Shown here piece after piece: positions 53,625 to 63,673 of a DNA stretch of 64,000 nt (positions are counted from its first letter, which is position 1; every line of letters starts with the position of its first letter). The DNA is from Rubellimicrobium thermophilum DSM 16684 (lineage in GTDB: Bacteria > Pseudomonadota > Alphaproteobacteria > Rhodobacterales > Rhodobacteraceae). The position numbers and the translations under genes were made by a program. Location: assembly GCF_000442315.1 (NCBI RefSeq), contig NZ_KE557320.1, positions 1,235,532-1,299,531 on the forward strand. The letters run 5' to 3'. The notes below the pieces were generated by a model, which worked only from the letters and a program-made list of their open reading frames with translations, had not been told where the DNA came from and searched no databases.

Positions 53625-55778
53625 CTACAGGAAACTCTGCGGATCCACATCGATCACGAGGCGCAGATCGCCGCTGAGGCGCAGCGGCGCGACCCATTCG
53701 GCCACCGCCTGCTGCAGGGGGGCCGCCCGCGGCGCCCGCACCAGAAGGCGCACCCGGTGGCGGCCGCGGATGCGGGCGATGGGGGCAGGTGCAGGGCCCC
53801 AGACATCCGCGCCGATGCGCTTCAGCGGATCGGCATGGCGGGCCAGCTCGGTGGCCTTGTCCATCGCATCCTGCGCATTCTCGCTGCTGAGGATCAGGGC
53901 GCAGAGCCTTGAGAAGGGGGGCATTCCAGCCAGACGCCGCCCCTCGGCCTCGGCCCGCCAGAAGCCTTCGTCATCGCCCCGCAGGATCGCCTGGATGACG
54001 GGATGATGGGGCTGATAGGTCTGGATCAGCGCCTGTCCCGGCCGGTCTGCCCGCCCCGCCCGGCCCGAGACCTGCCGGATCAGTGCAAAGGTCCGTTCGG
54101 CCGCGCGCAGATCCGACCCCCACAGGCCCAGATCCGCATCGATCACCCCGGCAAGGGTGAGGCGGGGAAAGTTGTGCCCCTTGGCCACAAGCTGGGTTCC
54201 GATCACGATATCCGCCCCGCCATCGGCGATCCGTTCGATCGCCTCGCGCAAGGAACGGGCAGAGCCGTAGAGATCCGAGGACAGCACCGCCGTGCGCGCG
54301 GCGGGAAACAGCGTTGCCACCTCCTCGGCCAGCCGTTCCACCCCCGGCCCGACCGGCGACAGCCTGCCTTCGGCCCCGCATTCGGGACAGGCCAGCGGGA
54401 TGGGCTGGGTCTCTCCGCACTGATGGCACATGAGACGGCGCAGGAAGCGGTGCTCCACCAGACGCGCATCGCAATGCGGGCAGCCGATCTGATGCCCGCA
54501 GGCCCGGCAGAGCGTCACCGGCGCATAGCCCGCCGGTTGAGGAACAGCAGCGCCTGCTCGCCGCGCTCCAGCCGCCCGGCGACAGCCGCCGCCAGCGTCG
54601 GGGAGATCCAGTTGCCGCGCCCCATCTCCTCCTGCCGCATGTCGATCGCCTGCAGATCGGGCAGCAGGGCCAGCCCCACCCGTGCCGGCAAGGTGAGGCG
54701 TGCATATTTGCCCTGTTCGGCATTCCACCAGCTTTCGAGGCAGGGGGTGGCGGAGGCCAGGATCACCTGCGCCCCCTCGACGGAGGCGCGCAGCACTGCC
54801 ATGTCGCGGGCATTGTAGAGGACACCGTCCTCCTGCTTGTAGGAACTGTCATGTTCCTCGTCCACGACGATCAGCCCGAGATCGCGAAAGGGCAGGAACA
54901 GGGCCGACCGCGCCCCCACGACCAGCGAGGCCCCCCCTTCGGCGACCTGGCGCCACAGGCGCCGGCGTTCGCTCTGGGTGATCCCCGAATGCCATTCGGC
55001 CGCCGGCGCGCCGAAACGGGCCTCGACCCGGGCGAGGAAGGCCCCCGTCAGGGCGATTTCGGGCAGCAGGACGAGCGCCTGCCGCCCCTGGCGCAGCGTC
55101 TCGGCCACCGCCTCCAGATAGACCTCGGTCTTGCCCGAGCCGGTGACGCCCTTGAGCAGGGTCGTGCCATAGGCGCGGCTTTCCACCCCGATCCGCAGGG
55201 CGGCGGCGGCGCGCCTCTGGTCGGGGGTCAGCGCGACACCGGAATGGTCGGGATCCAGCACCGGATAGGGCCGGTCGCGGGGGGCCTCCATCTCGACCAC
55301 GGCCCCCTGCGCCACGAGCCCGCGGATGACGGCCGTCCCTACCCCTGCGGCCGCGGCGAGATCGGACAGGGGTGAAGGCGCTCTCGGGATGGTCACGCAG
55401 GACACGCAGGACGCGGGCGCGGGCTTCCGTCATCCGCCCGGCCGTGCCGGAACCGAGGCGGAAGACATGGCGCGTCGCCGGTCCCTCGGTCAGACCGGGG
55501 GCGCGCGCGGCCAGCCGCACCATCGCCGGCAGCGGCGTCAGCGTGTAATCCGCCGCCCGTCCGAGGAATTCGCGCATCCCCGCGCGCAGGGGAGGCGCGT
55601 CGAGCATGCGTCCCACCGCCCGCAGCCGTGCCTCGGGCACGTCGCCCGTGCCGCGGCCCCAGACGATTCCCACGATCCGTCGCGGCCCCAGCGGCACCTC
55701 GACGAAGGCACCGGCGGCGCAGCCGCCCTCGGGCGCGCGGTAGTCGAGCAGACGGTCGAGCGCGCCGAGCGGCAGCAC
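53625..55778 (-). CDS. priA: Primosomal replication helicase PriA, two frameshifts, start uncertain
   Basis: PriA restarts stalled replication forks. The three frames in order give an N-terminal 3'-end-binding region (DRLLDYRAPEGG through VEVPLGPRRIVGIVWG), the helicase core (GVTGSGKTEVYLEA Walker A, VVDEEHDSSYKQEDG Walker B, SATPCLESW) and the zinc-binding region (LCRACGHQIGCPHCDARL, LMCHQCG, CPECG) with the second helicase lobe (GTQLVAKGHNFPRLTL). One base is missing near 55369-55372 and one near 54529-54531; both are G/C runs. The first in-frame start is GTG 55778, which clips about ten residues; upstream the frame is an open Pro-rich stretch without a usual start codon. Confidence 0.88.
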
Positions 55779-56195
55779 CGCGATCCGTTCGCCGGGGGCG
55801 AAGCGGGGTTCCTCGGGCGCGGGGAGCGGCGGCCGGAGCGGCGGCGGCGGTGCGGAGGGCTGGGGGGCAGGAGAGGACGAGACGGCCTCAGGCGCCGCCT
55901 CCTCCCGCGGGGGGGATACCCGGCCCGAAGGGATCGCCCGCCGTCCGGGGCAGGTCGGGCAACCGCGCGGGGGCGCGCATCGTGCGGGGCCGGCTGGCCA
56001 TGTCGGTGGCGATCCCTCCTTGCCGCTGACGGTTCATGCTATGTTCCTTCGACCGCAGCGGCAAGGGCACCCGCCCCTCTGGCATCCGCGCCACGCCCCC
56101 CGGGCTCTGCCTTGCCCGACGAATACGGCCCCCTGCCCAGAGCTCGCACCTTGGGCTAGGCTGAAGCTGACCTGCCACGAAGGCCTGCCGCCCTC
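55779..56195. other. Pro-rich/low-complexity stretch upstream of priA
   Basis: The priA frame stays open for more than 100 bases upstream, encoding Pro/Ala-rich sequence (PAPQPSAPPPPPLRPP and PAPEEPRFAPGERIAV) without ATG or GTG. A short leftward open frame ending at 55888 (starting MNRQRQGG) could supply an N-terminus if one more base were wrong. The DUF484 gene starts rightward at 56196, so both promoters must lie here. No further gene is evident. Confidence 0.45.
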
Positions 56196-56902
56196 ATGAC
56201 CACGCGCCCCCAGATCGAACCCCGCCTGCGCGAGACAATCCTGAAGGATCCTTCGCTGCTTCTCGACGATCCCGATGTGATGCGTGCCCTTGTCGCCGCA
56301 GGGGACCGGGCGCTGGGGCCGAATGTCGTGGATCTGCGCGGGATCGCCATGGCGCGTCTCGAGGCCCGGCTCGACCGGCTCGAGGATACTCACCGCTCCG
56401 TGATCGCCGCCGCCTATGAGAACCTCGCCGGGACGAACCAGATCCACCGCGCCGTCCTGCGCCTGCTGGAACCCACGCGTTTCGAGGTCTTTCTGCAGGA
56501 TCTGGGCAGCGATGTCGCCGACATCCTGCGTGTGGACAGCCTCCGCCTCGTCCTCGAAAGCCCCCATGCCAGGGGGCGCCCGAGATGGGTGACCTGGCCG
56601 ACGTGCTCTCGATCGAGCCGCCCGGCTTCGTGGATGCCTATCTGCGGCTCGGGCGCGGCGGACCGGTGCGGGCGGTGACGCTGCGCCAGATCCGGCCCGA
56701 GGACGAACGCATCCATGGGGCCCGCGCCGCCGACATCCGCTCCGAGGCCTGTCTGCGGCTCGATCTCGGCCCCGGCACGCGGCCGGGGATGCTGGTCCTG
56801 GGGTCCGAGGATCCGCATCATTTCTCGCCCCAGCAGGGGACGGACCTGCTGGCCTTCTTCGGCGCGGTGTTCGAACGGGCACTGCGGCGGTGGCTGGCCT
56901 GA
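56196..56902 (+). CDS. DUF484 family protein, one frameshift
   Basis: The N-terminal part (IEPRLRETILKDPSLLLDDPDVMRAL) and the coiled region (ARLEARLDRLEDTHRSVIAAAYEN) mark the DUF484 family, which has a GAF-like C-terminal domain; the second half (FVDAYLRLGRGG through GSEDPHHFSPQQGTDLLAF) lies in another frame. One G is missing in the five-G run 56572-56576. Restored length is about 236 residues. DUF484 genes commonly precede xerC, as here, but the function is unknown. Confidence 0.85.
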
Positions 56903-56950
56903 CCGACGCATCGCGGATGACAGGAGCCGGACGATGACGGCCAGCAGGCC

Positions 56951-57880
56951 ATGACCGACGGCCTGGCCATCGCGCCCGCCCTGCGCGCGGCCCTGTCGGA
57001 CTGGCTGGCCGAAGGCTCCGCACGGCGGGGGCTTTCGCCCCATACCCTGGCGGCCTATGCGGCTGATGTGAGCGCCTTCCTGCATTTCCTGGCCGGGCAC
57101 CGGGGTGGCGCAGGCGGGGTGGCCGGGATCGCCGATCTTGCCGTCGCGGACCTGCGGGCCTTCATGGCGCATGAGCGCGGGCGCGGCCTGTCGGCCCGTT
57201 CGCTGGCGCGCCGCCTCTCGGCCGTGCGGGGCTTCCTGCGCTGGCTGGCCGAGAGGGAGGGCTTCGACGCCACGGCCGCCCTTTCGGCCCGCGGGCCGCG
57301 CCCCAAACCCCGCCTGCCCCGTCCGCTGCCCCCCGAGGCCGCGCATGCCGTGCTCGCAACAGTGGGACAGGAGCCCGCCGAACCCTGGATCGCCGCACGC
57401 GATGCCGCGGTGATCACGCTGCTGTGGGGTTGCGGGCTGCGCCTGTCCGAGGCCCTGTCGCTGCGCGGAGGCGAGGCCAGTCTGCCCGAGGTTCTGCGCA
57501 TCACCGGCAAGGGGGGCAGAGAACGCCTTGTCCCCACCCTTCCCGTCGCGCGCGAGGCGGTGGCCCTCTATGCCCGTCTCTGTCCCCATCCGATCCGGCG
57601 CGAGGGTCCGCTGTTCCTGGGGGCGCGGGGCGGACCGCTCAATCCGCGCCTGGTCCAGCGGGCGATGGAGCGGGCGCGGCTTGCCCTCGGCCTGCCGGCC
57701 ACGGCGACACCCCATGCGCTGCGTCACAGCTTTGCCACGCATCTGCTGGCCGCCGGGGGCGATCTGCGCGCGATCCAGATGCTGCTCGGCCATGCCTCGC
57801 TCGCGACGACGCAGGGCTACACGGCCATCGACATGACCCGCCTGCTGGCGGTCTATGACGCGGCGCATCCGCGGGCGTGA
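56951..57880 (+). CDS. xerC: Tyrosine recombinase XerC
   Basis: A 309-residue site-specific recombinase. The catalytic set is complete: R164 (GCGLRLSEAL), K187 (ITGKGGRER), H255 and R258 (PHALRHSFATHLL), H281 (LLGHASLATTQ) and Tyr290 (GYTAID). XerC with XerD resolves chromosome dimers at dif. The DUF484-xerC order indicates the housekeeping enzyme rather than an element integrase. ATG 56951 starts 48 bases after DUF484. Confidence 0.93.
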   Translation: MTDGLAIAPALRAALSDWLAEGSARRGLSPHTLAAYAADVSAFLHFLAGHRGGAGGVAGIADLAVADLRAFMAHERGRGLSARSLARRLSAVRGFLRWLAEREGFDATAALSARGPRPKPRLPRPLPPEAAHAVLATVGQEPAEPWIAARDAAVITLLWGCGLRLSEALSLRGGEASLPEVLRITGKGGRERLVPTLPVAREAVALYARLCPHPIRREGPLFLGARGGPLNPRLVQRAMERARLALGLPATATPHALRHSFATHLLAAGGDLRAIQMLLGHASLATTQGYTAIDMTRLLAVYDAAHPRA

Positions 57881-57933
57881 CAGCGGCGCGCCCGCCCCTA
57901 TCTTGGCCCGTCACGAAGGAAGAGGAGACAGGA

Positions 57934-59340
57934 ATGATCGGCGGGCTGGCCACGGATGCCTGGGATGCGACGCGCAACATGGCCGAAAGCCTGACCGCCC
58001 CCTTCCGCGATCCGGTGCTGCGGCTCGGCGTCACGGGGCTGTCACGGGCCGGCAAGACGGTCTTCATCACCTCGCTGGTGGCGAATCTGCTCGACCGCGG
58101 GCGGATGCCGCAACTGCGCGCCCATGCCGAAGGGCGCATCCTGTCGGCCTGGCTCCGCCCCCAGCCCGACGACAGCGTGGCCCGCTTCGCCTATGAGGAT
58201 CATCTGGCCGCCCTGACCGCGCCCCAGCCCCGCTGGCCCGAGGGGACGCGGCGCATCTCGCAGCTCCGGCTGTCGCTGCGTCTGGCGCCGGGCGGCCTGC
58301 TGGGCCAGCTCCGCGGGCCACGGACGCTCCATCTCGACATCGTGGACTATCCCGGCGAATGGCTGCTCGACCTCGGGCTGCTGTCGCAGGACTATGCCGC
58401 CTGGTCCGAGGCCGCCCTGCGCAAGGCGGGGCATCGGCCCGGGGGGACGGCCTTCCTCGACCGTCTGAAGGGCCTCGATCCCGCCGCCCCTGCCGGCGAA
58501 CCCGTGCTGAAGGCGCTGGCCGAGGCCTATGCCGCCCATCTGCGCGAATCGCGCGCGGCGGGCTTTGCCGATCTTGCGCCGGGCCGCTTCCTGCTTCCCG
58601 GCGACATGGAGGGATCCCCCGCGCTGACCTTCGCCCCCCTGCCGCCCGCACCGGGCGCCCCCCGCGGCAGTCTCTGGCGCGAGGCCGCCCGGCGCTACGA
58701 CGCCTATCGGCGGCTGGTCGTGAAGCCCTTCTTCCGCGACCATTTCGCGCGCATCGACCGGCAGGTGGTTCTGGTGGACGTTCTGGGCGCGCTGGCCCGC
58801 GGGCCGCGCGCCTTCGACGACCTGCGCGAGGCGATGGCCGGCGTGCTCTCGGCCTTCAACCCCGGCCGTTCGGCCCCTCTGGCCCGGCTGCTCGGTCAGC
58901 GGCGGGTCGAGCGCATCCTCTTCGCGGCGACCAAGGCCGATCACCTCCATCACAGCCAGCACCCCCGCCTGGCAGCCCTGACCGAGGCCCTGCTGCGCGA
59001 GGCGCGCGACCGCGCCGCCTTTGCCGGCGCCCGCATCGAAAGCATGGCCATTGCCGCCCTGCGCACCACCGTCGAGGATCAGGCACGCCTTGGCGGAGAG
59101 ATGATCGATGTCGTGCGCGGGCGGCTGTCCGACGGGCGGCAGGTGGCGCTCCATCCCGGCGACCTGCCGGAGGATCCCGCGCGCCTGCTGGCCCCTGCCC
59201 GCGCGGGCCGGGACTGGGACGGCGAGCGCTTTGCCATGCCGGATCTGGCCCCGGCCCCGCTGACGCTGCGCCCGGGCGAGGGTCCGCCCCATATCCGCCT
59301 CGACCGGGCGGCGGAATTCCTGATCGGAGACCGGCTGTGA
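57934..59340 (+). CDS. YcjX family GTPase-like protein
   Basis: A 468-residue protein of the YcjX/DUF463 family. The P-loop is GVTGLSRAGKTVFITSLV, and VDYPGEWLLDLGLL and ATKADHLHHSQHPRL supply the Walker B-like and NKxD-like motifs. Members are P-loop proteins induced with stress genes; the target is unknown. ATG 57934 follows AGGAGA. It overlaps the next gene by GTGA; the pair matches ycjX-ycjF. Confidence 0.87.
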   Translation: MIGGLATDAWDATRNMAESLTAPFRDPVLRLGVTGLSRAGKTVFITSLVANLLDRGRMPQLRAHAEGRILSAWLRPQPDDSVARFAYEDHLAALTAPQPRWPEGTRRISQLRLSLRLAPGGLLGQLRGPRTLHLDIVDYPGEWLLDLGLLSQDYAAWSEAALRKAGHRPGGTAFLDRLKGLDPAAPAGEPVLKALAEAYAAHLRESRAAGFADLAPGRFLLPGDMEGSPALTFAPLPPAPGAPRGSLWREAARRYDAYRRLVVKPFFRDHFARIDRQVVLVDVLGALARGPRAFDDLREAMAGVLSAFNPGRSAPLARLLGQRRVERILFAATKADHLHHSQHPRLAALTEALLREARDRAAFAGARIESMAIAALRTTVEDQARLGGEMIDVVRGRLSDGRQVALHPGDLPEDPARLLAPARAGRDWDGERFAMPDLAPAPLTLRPGEGPPHIRLDRAAEFLIGDRL

Positions 59341-60347
59341 GCGAACCCGACCGCCCTGCCCCGCCCCCCCGCGGCCCCGTCCTGCTGGAGCTGGGGGACC
59401 TCCCGCCGCCGGCCCCCGAATCGGCCCCGCCCGTGGAAGAGGTCGCGCCGCCCCCCGCCATGGCCCGCGCCATGCGGCTTGCCGCGCGGCCGCGATCGCG
59501 CCTTGCCGGCCTGTTCTGGTCGCTTCTGGGCAGTTTCCTTCTCTTCGCCCTGTCGCTGGCCGCCTGGGACTGGGCAGCGCGCCTTCTCGAGCGGCACCCT
59601 CTTCTGGGGGCGGTGGCCACGGGCCTGCTGGCGGGAACGGTGGTCGTCGCCATCGTCATCGCCGGGCGCGAGATGCTGGCCATCCGCCGCCTCGCCCGCA
59701 TCGACCATCTCCAGCGGCGTGCCGCCACGGCCCTGGCCACCGGAAGCCTGGCCGAGGCGCGGGCCGTCGCGGCGGATCTTGCGGATCTCCATGCCGGCCG
59801 CGGGGGAGAGCTGGCCGGCGCCGCGGCCCGTCTCCGCCAGCACGGCACGGAGATTCTGGACGCCGATGGTCTTCTGCGGCTGGCCGAGGCCGAACTGCTC
59901 GTCCCGCTGGACCGGCTCGCCTCGCGCGAGGTGGAGGCAGCGGCGCGGCAGGTGGCCGCCGTCACGGCGGTGGTGCCGCTGCCCCTGGCCGATGTCGCCG
60001 CGGCCCTCGCGGCCAATCTGCGCATGATCCGGCGGGTGGCCGGGATCTATGGGGGCCGTTCGGGATTTCTCGAATCGCTGCGGCTGGTGCGGGCGGTGAT
60101 GACCCATCTTGTCGCCACCGGGGCCGTGGCGGTGGGCGATGACCTGATCGGATCGGTCGCGGGGGGGACCGCGCTGGCCCGTCTGTCGCGCCGCTTCGGC
60201 GAGGGCGTCGTCAATGCCGCCCTCACCGCCCGCGTGGGCCTTGCCGCCATGGAGGTCTGCCGCCCCCTGCCCTTCCTCTCGCAGGAGCGCCCGACGGTCA
60301 CGGCCGTCCTTGGCCGGGCGCTCCGGGGCCTGTTCGGCCGCGACTGA
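59337..60347 (+). CDS. YcjF/DUF697-type membrane protein
   Basis: A 336-residue protein. A Pro-rich N-terminus precedes two membrane spans (LFWSLLGSFLLFALSLAAWDW, cut; and AVATGLLAGTVVVAIVIAG), followed by a long soluble domain (LARIDHLQRRAATALATG) and the C-terminal DUF697 part (GTALARLSRRFGEGVVNAALTARVG). It is the TIGR01620-type partner of YcjX. The start is a GTG overlapping the ycjX stop (GTGA). Confidence 0.83.
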   Translation: MSEPDRPAPPPRGPVLLELGDLPPPAPESAPPVEEVAPPPAMARAMRLAARPRSRLAGLFWSLLGSFLLFALSLAAWDWAARLLERHPLLGAVATGLLAGTVVVAIVIAGREMLAIRRLARIDHLQRRAATALATGSLAEARAVAADLADLHAGRGGELAGAAARLRQHGTEILDADGLLRLAEAELLVPLDRLASREVEAAARQVAAVTAVVPLPLADVAAALAANLRMIRRVAGIYGGRSGFLESLRLVRAVMTHLVATGAVAVGDDLIGSVAGGTALARLSRRFGEGVVNAALTARVGLAAMEVCRPLPFLSQERPTVTAVLGRALRGLFGRD

Positions 60348-60421
60348 CGCCCGTCCGGCGACGCAGACCCCGCGCAGGCAGAGGCCGGGGCGGATACGCC
60401 GGGGGGGCGGGCCGGGGGTGG

Positions 60422-61399
60422 TCAGGCGCGTCCGCGCTCGGCCGCAAGGACCATGTCGATCATGCGCTGGGTTCCACGGCTCCATTCGAGGGGGCATGGG
60501 TAGGGCACCCCTTCGCGCAGCGAACGGCCGAAGGCCTCGACCTGCAGGACATAGTGGTTCGCGGTCGGCCAGCGTTCGGTCCGGCGTTCGTGGCCGATCT
60601 CGATCGTCAGCTGCGCCAGGTCATGGACACCGGCATTGAAGGGGGCCGGGGCCACGCGCAGCACCCCCCTTTCGCCATGGAAGACGACTTCCTGCCGCGG
60701 CGCCATGCGCATGGCCGTGAAGCCCGACCAGGTGAAGGAGGGAAAGCGCGCGACGACATGGGCAAAGACATCCACCCCGTTTTCCCGCCGGACATGGGCG
60801 TGTTCGATGGCCTCCGGCTCCTCGCCGGTGACGAAACGGGTGGATCCGAAGGTGTAGACGCCGATATCGGGCAGCGATCCGCCGCCGGTCTCGGGCCGGT
60901 TGCGGATATTGCCCATGTCCGTGAGGTGATAGCTGAAGGCCGCATCCACATGCCGCAGGGCCCCGATCGCCCCCCCCTGCACGAGCTCGCGCGCCCGCTG
61001 CCACTGGGGATGGTGGACGATCATGTAGGCCTCGGCCACGAGCACCCCGGCCCGATCGCGCGCCGCGATGAGGCGGTCGAACTCCTCCTCGGCCATGGCG
61101 ATGGGCTTTTCGCAGAGGACATGCTTGCCGGCCTCTGCGGCCCGGATGGTCCATTCGACATGGAGATGGTTGGGCAGCGGGATGTAGATCGCCTCCACCT
61201 CCGGATCGGCCAGCAGGGCCTCATAGCTGTCATGCACGCGCAGGCGCGGCTGGAAGGCGCGAAAGCCTTCGGCCTTGGCCGGATCCGAGGTGGCCAGCGC
61301 CACGAGATCGGCCCCTTCGGCCATGTGGATCGCCCGCGCCATCTGTTCGCGCGCGAAATTGGCGGCGCCCAGCACGCCCCAGCGGACTGGTTCCTGCAT
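60422..61399 (-). CDS. Gfo/Idh/MocA family oxidoreductase
   Basis: A 325-residue NAD(P)-dependent dehydrogenase, separate from the catabolic island. Rossmann loop WGVLGAANFAREQMARA, LPNHLHVEWTIRAAEAGKHVLCEKP with the usual EKP motif (unlike the island member), and DIGVYTFGSTRFVTGEEP. It resembles trans-1,2-dihydrobenzene-1,2-diol/1,5-anhydro-D-fructose-type members; the substrate is unknown. It stands alone: the nearest genes are the YcjF-like protein and the methyltransferase. Confidence 0.87.
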   Translation of the reverse strand: MQEPVRWGVLGAANFAREQMARAIHMAEGADLVALATSDPAKAEGFRAFQPRLRVHDSYEALLADPEVEAIYIPLPNHLHVEWTIRAAEAGKHVLCEKPIAMAEEEFDRLIAARDRAGVLVAEAYMIVHHPQWQRARELVQGGAIGALRHVDAAFSYHLTDMGNIRNRPETGGGSLPDIGVYTFGSTRFVTGEEPEAIEHAHVRRENGVDVFAHVVARFPSFTWSGFTAMRMAPRQEVVFHGERGVLRVAPAPFNAGVHDLAQLTIEIGHERRTERWPTANHYVLQVEAFGRSLREGVPYPCPLEWSRGTQRMIDMVLAAERGRA

Positions 61400-61462
61400 C
61401 GCTTTCCCCCCGTTGTGCTGCGCCGGCAGGCTAGCAGCGCAGGCGCGGGGTGCAAGGTGCCG

Positions 61463-62092
61463 TCAGATCCGGTGCAGCACCAGCAGCGTCATCAGCCTGA
61501 GCGGCGGCAGGCGCCGTTCCTCGCCCGGGCGCAGGCGCGGCTCGGACAGGACCTCGGCGCGGGAGAAGTCGGAATGCCATCCCAGACGGTCGGCCAGCGG
61601 CGCCATCGCCCGCTCCAGCGCGGCCCGCGCGCCCCGCCCCTCGACGGCGAAATGCGTGACCGTGACAGCCTGTCCGCCGGGGCGCAGGACGCGGGCGATC
61701 TCGGCCATCACGCGGCGCGGCTCGGGCACGACGGAAAGGACATGCATGGCCGCCACCACATCGAAGCTTTCATCGGCAAAGTCGAGCGAGCGGGCATCCA
61801 TGATCCGCAGGGATTCGACCGTGGGCCGCCGGCCATGGGCCGCCCGCGCGCGCTCGAGCATGGCCTCGCTGGCATCGATGCCGGTCACGCGGATATGGGG
61901 CGCGTAATGGGGCAGCGCGAGCCCCGTGCCCACCCCGATCTCGAGCACGCGCGTCACGCCGTCCCGCCCCGGGGGGATCGCGTTGATCCGTGCCACCGCC
62001 TCGCGTCGGCCTCTCTGGGTGACGGCACCGAAGGTGCGGTCATAGATCGGCGCCCAGCGGCGATAGCTTGCCTCGACGGCCTCGATCTCCAT
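61463..62092 (-). CDS. pmtA: Class I SAM methyltransferase, probably phosphatidylethanolamine N-methyltransferase PmtA
   Basis: A 209-residue SAM-dependent methyltransferase. Motif I is VLEIGVGTGLALPHY, followed by VTGIDASEAMLERAR, ESFDVVAAMHVLSVVPEP and VLRPGGQAVTVTHF. The opening ASYRRWAPIYDRTFGAVT resembles Rhodobacter-type PmtA, which makes phosphatidylcholine from phosphatidylethanolamine. Direct linkage to pssA and psd, which make that precursor, supports this. A related ubiquinone or menaquinone-type methyltransferase is the alternative. ATG 62092 abuts the pssA stop. Confidence 0.72.
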   Translation of the reverse strand: MEIEAVEASYRRWAPIYDRTFGAVTQRGRREAVARINAIPPGRDGVTRVLEIGVGTGLALPHYAPHIRVTGIDASEAMLERARAAHGRRPTVESLRIMDARSLDFADESFDVVAAMHVLSVVPEPRRVMAEIARVLRPGGQAVTVTHFAVEGRGARAALERAMAPLADRLGWHSDFSRAEVLSEPRLRPGEERRLPPLRLMTLLVLHRI

Positions 62093-62848
62093 TCAGTTCC
62101 TCCTGTACCGGCGGACAGCGGCCCGCGCCACCACCAGAAGATAGGCCGCGCAGAACAGCAGCAACGTGACCCAGGGGAATGTCAGCACGAGGGCCAGCGC
62201 CGCGACAAAGCCGACGACCACCCATTTCGCCCGCTCGGCGGGGATCCGCATGGCCTTGGTGGAGGGCGTGGGAATGCGGCTGATCATCAGATAGGCCACG
62301 AGCAGGACATAGGCCTCGATCACCAGGGGCGGGCGGGGCAGCCCCGGCCAGACGGCCGAGAGATAGATCGGCACGAGGGCCAGCGCCGCCCCGGCCGGGG
62401 CCGGCACACCGACGAAATGGCTGTCATCCCGTTCCTCCTTCGGCCTGCGCGCGCCGACATTGAACCGCGCGAGCCGCAGCACGCAGGCGATGGCCAGCAC
62501 GAGGACCACGACCCAGACCAGGGCCCGATCATCGGCCAGCGACCAGAAATAGAGCGTCAGCCCCGGCGCCACGCCGAAATTCACGAAATCGGCCAGCGAA
62601 TCGAGCTCGGCGCCGATCTCGCTCTCGCTGCGGAGCAGCCGGGCCAGGCGCCCGTCCACCGCATCGAGGGCGCCGGCCACGAGGATCAGCAGCACCGAGA
62701 GGTGATAGTCCCCCAGTGCTGCAAAGCGGATGGCGGTGAGGCCGGCGCAGATCGCCCCGACGGTGACGAGATTGGGCAGCAGGCGCCACAGGGGCATGGT
62801 CCCCGACGGCCCGTCCGGGGGAGCATCCTCGGGGAGGCGCGGTTCCAT
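62093..62848 (-). CDS. pssA: CDP-diacylglycerol-serine O-phosphatidyltransferase
   Basis: PssA makes phosphatidylserine from CDP-diacylglycerol and serine. The 251-residue membrane enzyme has the CDP-alcohol phosphatidyltransferase signature with all catalytic Asp residues: LDAVDGRLARLLRSESEIGAELDSLADF (cut in this note to DAVDGRLAR and GAELDSLAD), and about eight spans. It follows psd on the same strand and feeds it, and the methyltransferase gene begins right after. Confidence 0.92.
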   Translation of the reverse strand: MEPRLPEDAPPDGPSGTMPLWRLLPNLVTVGAICAGLTAIRFAALGDYHLSVLLILVAGALDAVDGRLARLLRSESEIGAELDSLADFVNFGVAPGLTLYFWSLADDRALVWVVVLVLAIACVLRLARFNVGARRPKEERDDSHFVGVPAPAGAALALVPIYLSAVWPGLPRPPLVIEAYVLLVAYLMISRIPTPSTKAMRIPAERAKWVVVGFVAALALVLTFPWVTLLLFCAAYLLVVARAAVRRYRRN

Positions 62849-62860
62849 GGCCCGGTCGCC

Positions 62861-63553
62861 TCAGTCGCGCCGCGCCTGGCGGCGCGGCTCGTCCGAGGCC
62901 ATGTCGGCCAGGACCGTCTCGCCGGCGATCATGGTCTGCCCGACGGCCACCAGCGGCTCCACCCCCTCGGGCAGATAGACATCGACGCGCGATCCGAAGC
63001 GGATCAGGCCGAAGCGCTCTCCCACCGCCAGCACGCGCCCCTCATCGGCAAAGCTGACGATCCGCCGCGCCACCAGCCCCGCGATCTGCACCACGACGAC
63101 GATGCGGCCATCGGCCATCCCGATGGCATAGGCCATGCGTTCGTTGTCCTCGCTCGCCTTGTCCAGCGAGGCATTGAGGAACCGCCCCGGCCGGTAGGCG
63201 CGGCGGATCACCCGTCCCGGCACGGGGGCGCGGTTCACATGACAGTCGAAGACATTCATGAACACGCTGACCCGCGTGAGAGGCACCGCCGGCAGGCCCA
63301 GTTCGGCCGGGGGAATGGCCGGTCCGATCATGGAGACGACGCCATCGGCGGGGCTGACCACCAGCCCTTCGCGCAGCGGCACGCTGCGGGGCGGATCGCG
63401 GAAGAAGTAGTAGCACCAGACAGTCAGCCCGACGCCGAGCCAGCCCACCGCACCGAAGGCCAGGAACAGGATCAGCGTCAGCACGGCCGCCCCCAGCAGG
63501 AAGGGACGCCCCTCCGGGTGCATGGGCTTGATGACCGTGTCGATCATGTTCAT
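62861..63553 (-). CDS. psd: Phosphatidylserine decarboxylase proenzyme, short form
   Basis: Psd removes the carboxyl group of phosphatidylserine to make phosphatidylethanolamine. The 230-residue short form has two N-terminal spans, the [15 protein letters not shown] domain, [17 protein letters not shown] and the processing site [15 protein letters not shown], where the Gly-Ser bond is cut to create the pyruvoyl cofactor. It is the first gene of psd-pssA-pmtA. Confidence 0.93.
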   Translation of the reverse strand: MNMIDTVIKPMHPEGRPFLLGAAVLTLILFLAFGAVGWLGVGLTVWCYYFFRDPPRSVPLREGLVVSPADGVVSMIGPAIPPAELGLPAVPLTRVSVFMNVFDCHVNRAPVPGRVIRRAYRPGRFLNASLDKASEDNERMAYAIGMADGRIVVVVQIAGLVARRIVSFADEGRVLAVGERFGLIRFGSRVDVYLPEGVEPLVAVGQTMIAGETVLADMASDEPRRQARRD

Positions 63554-63673
63554 GCGCGCCTCCCCTGCGGCCGGAGCGCCGCCGGGCCGCGCCCGCCCGG
63601 GATGCAGCCGCCGGTCACCGCCCCGGCCGGCTCTCCTGCCATGCGTCCCGCCGGGCCTCCGGTCATGGCGTCG

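Noticed and set aside
56951-57880. Tyrosine recombinase as sign of an integrated element
   Set aside because: The DUF484-xerC order and complete XerC motifs point to the housekeeping recombinase; no attachment-site repeats were seen.
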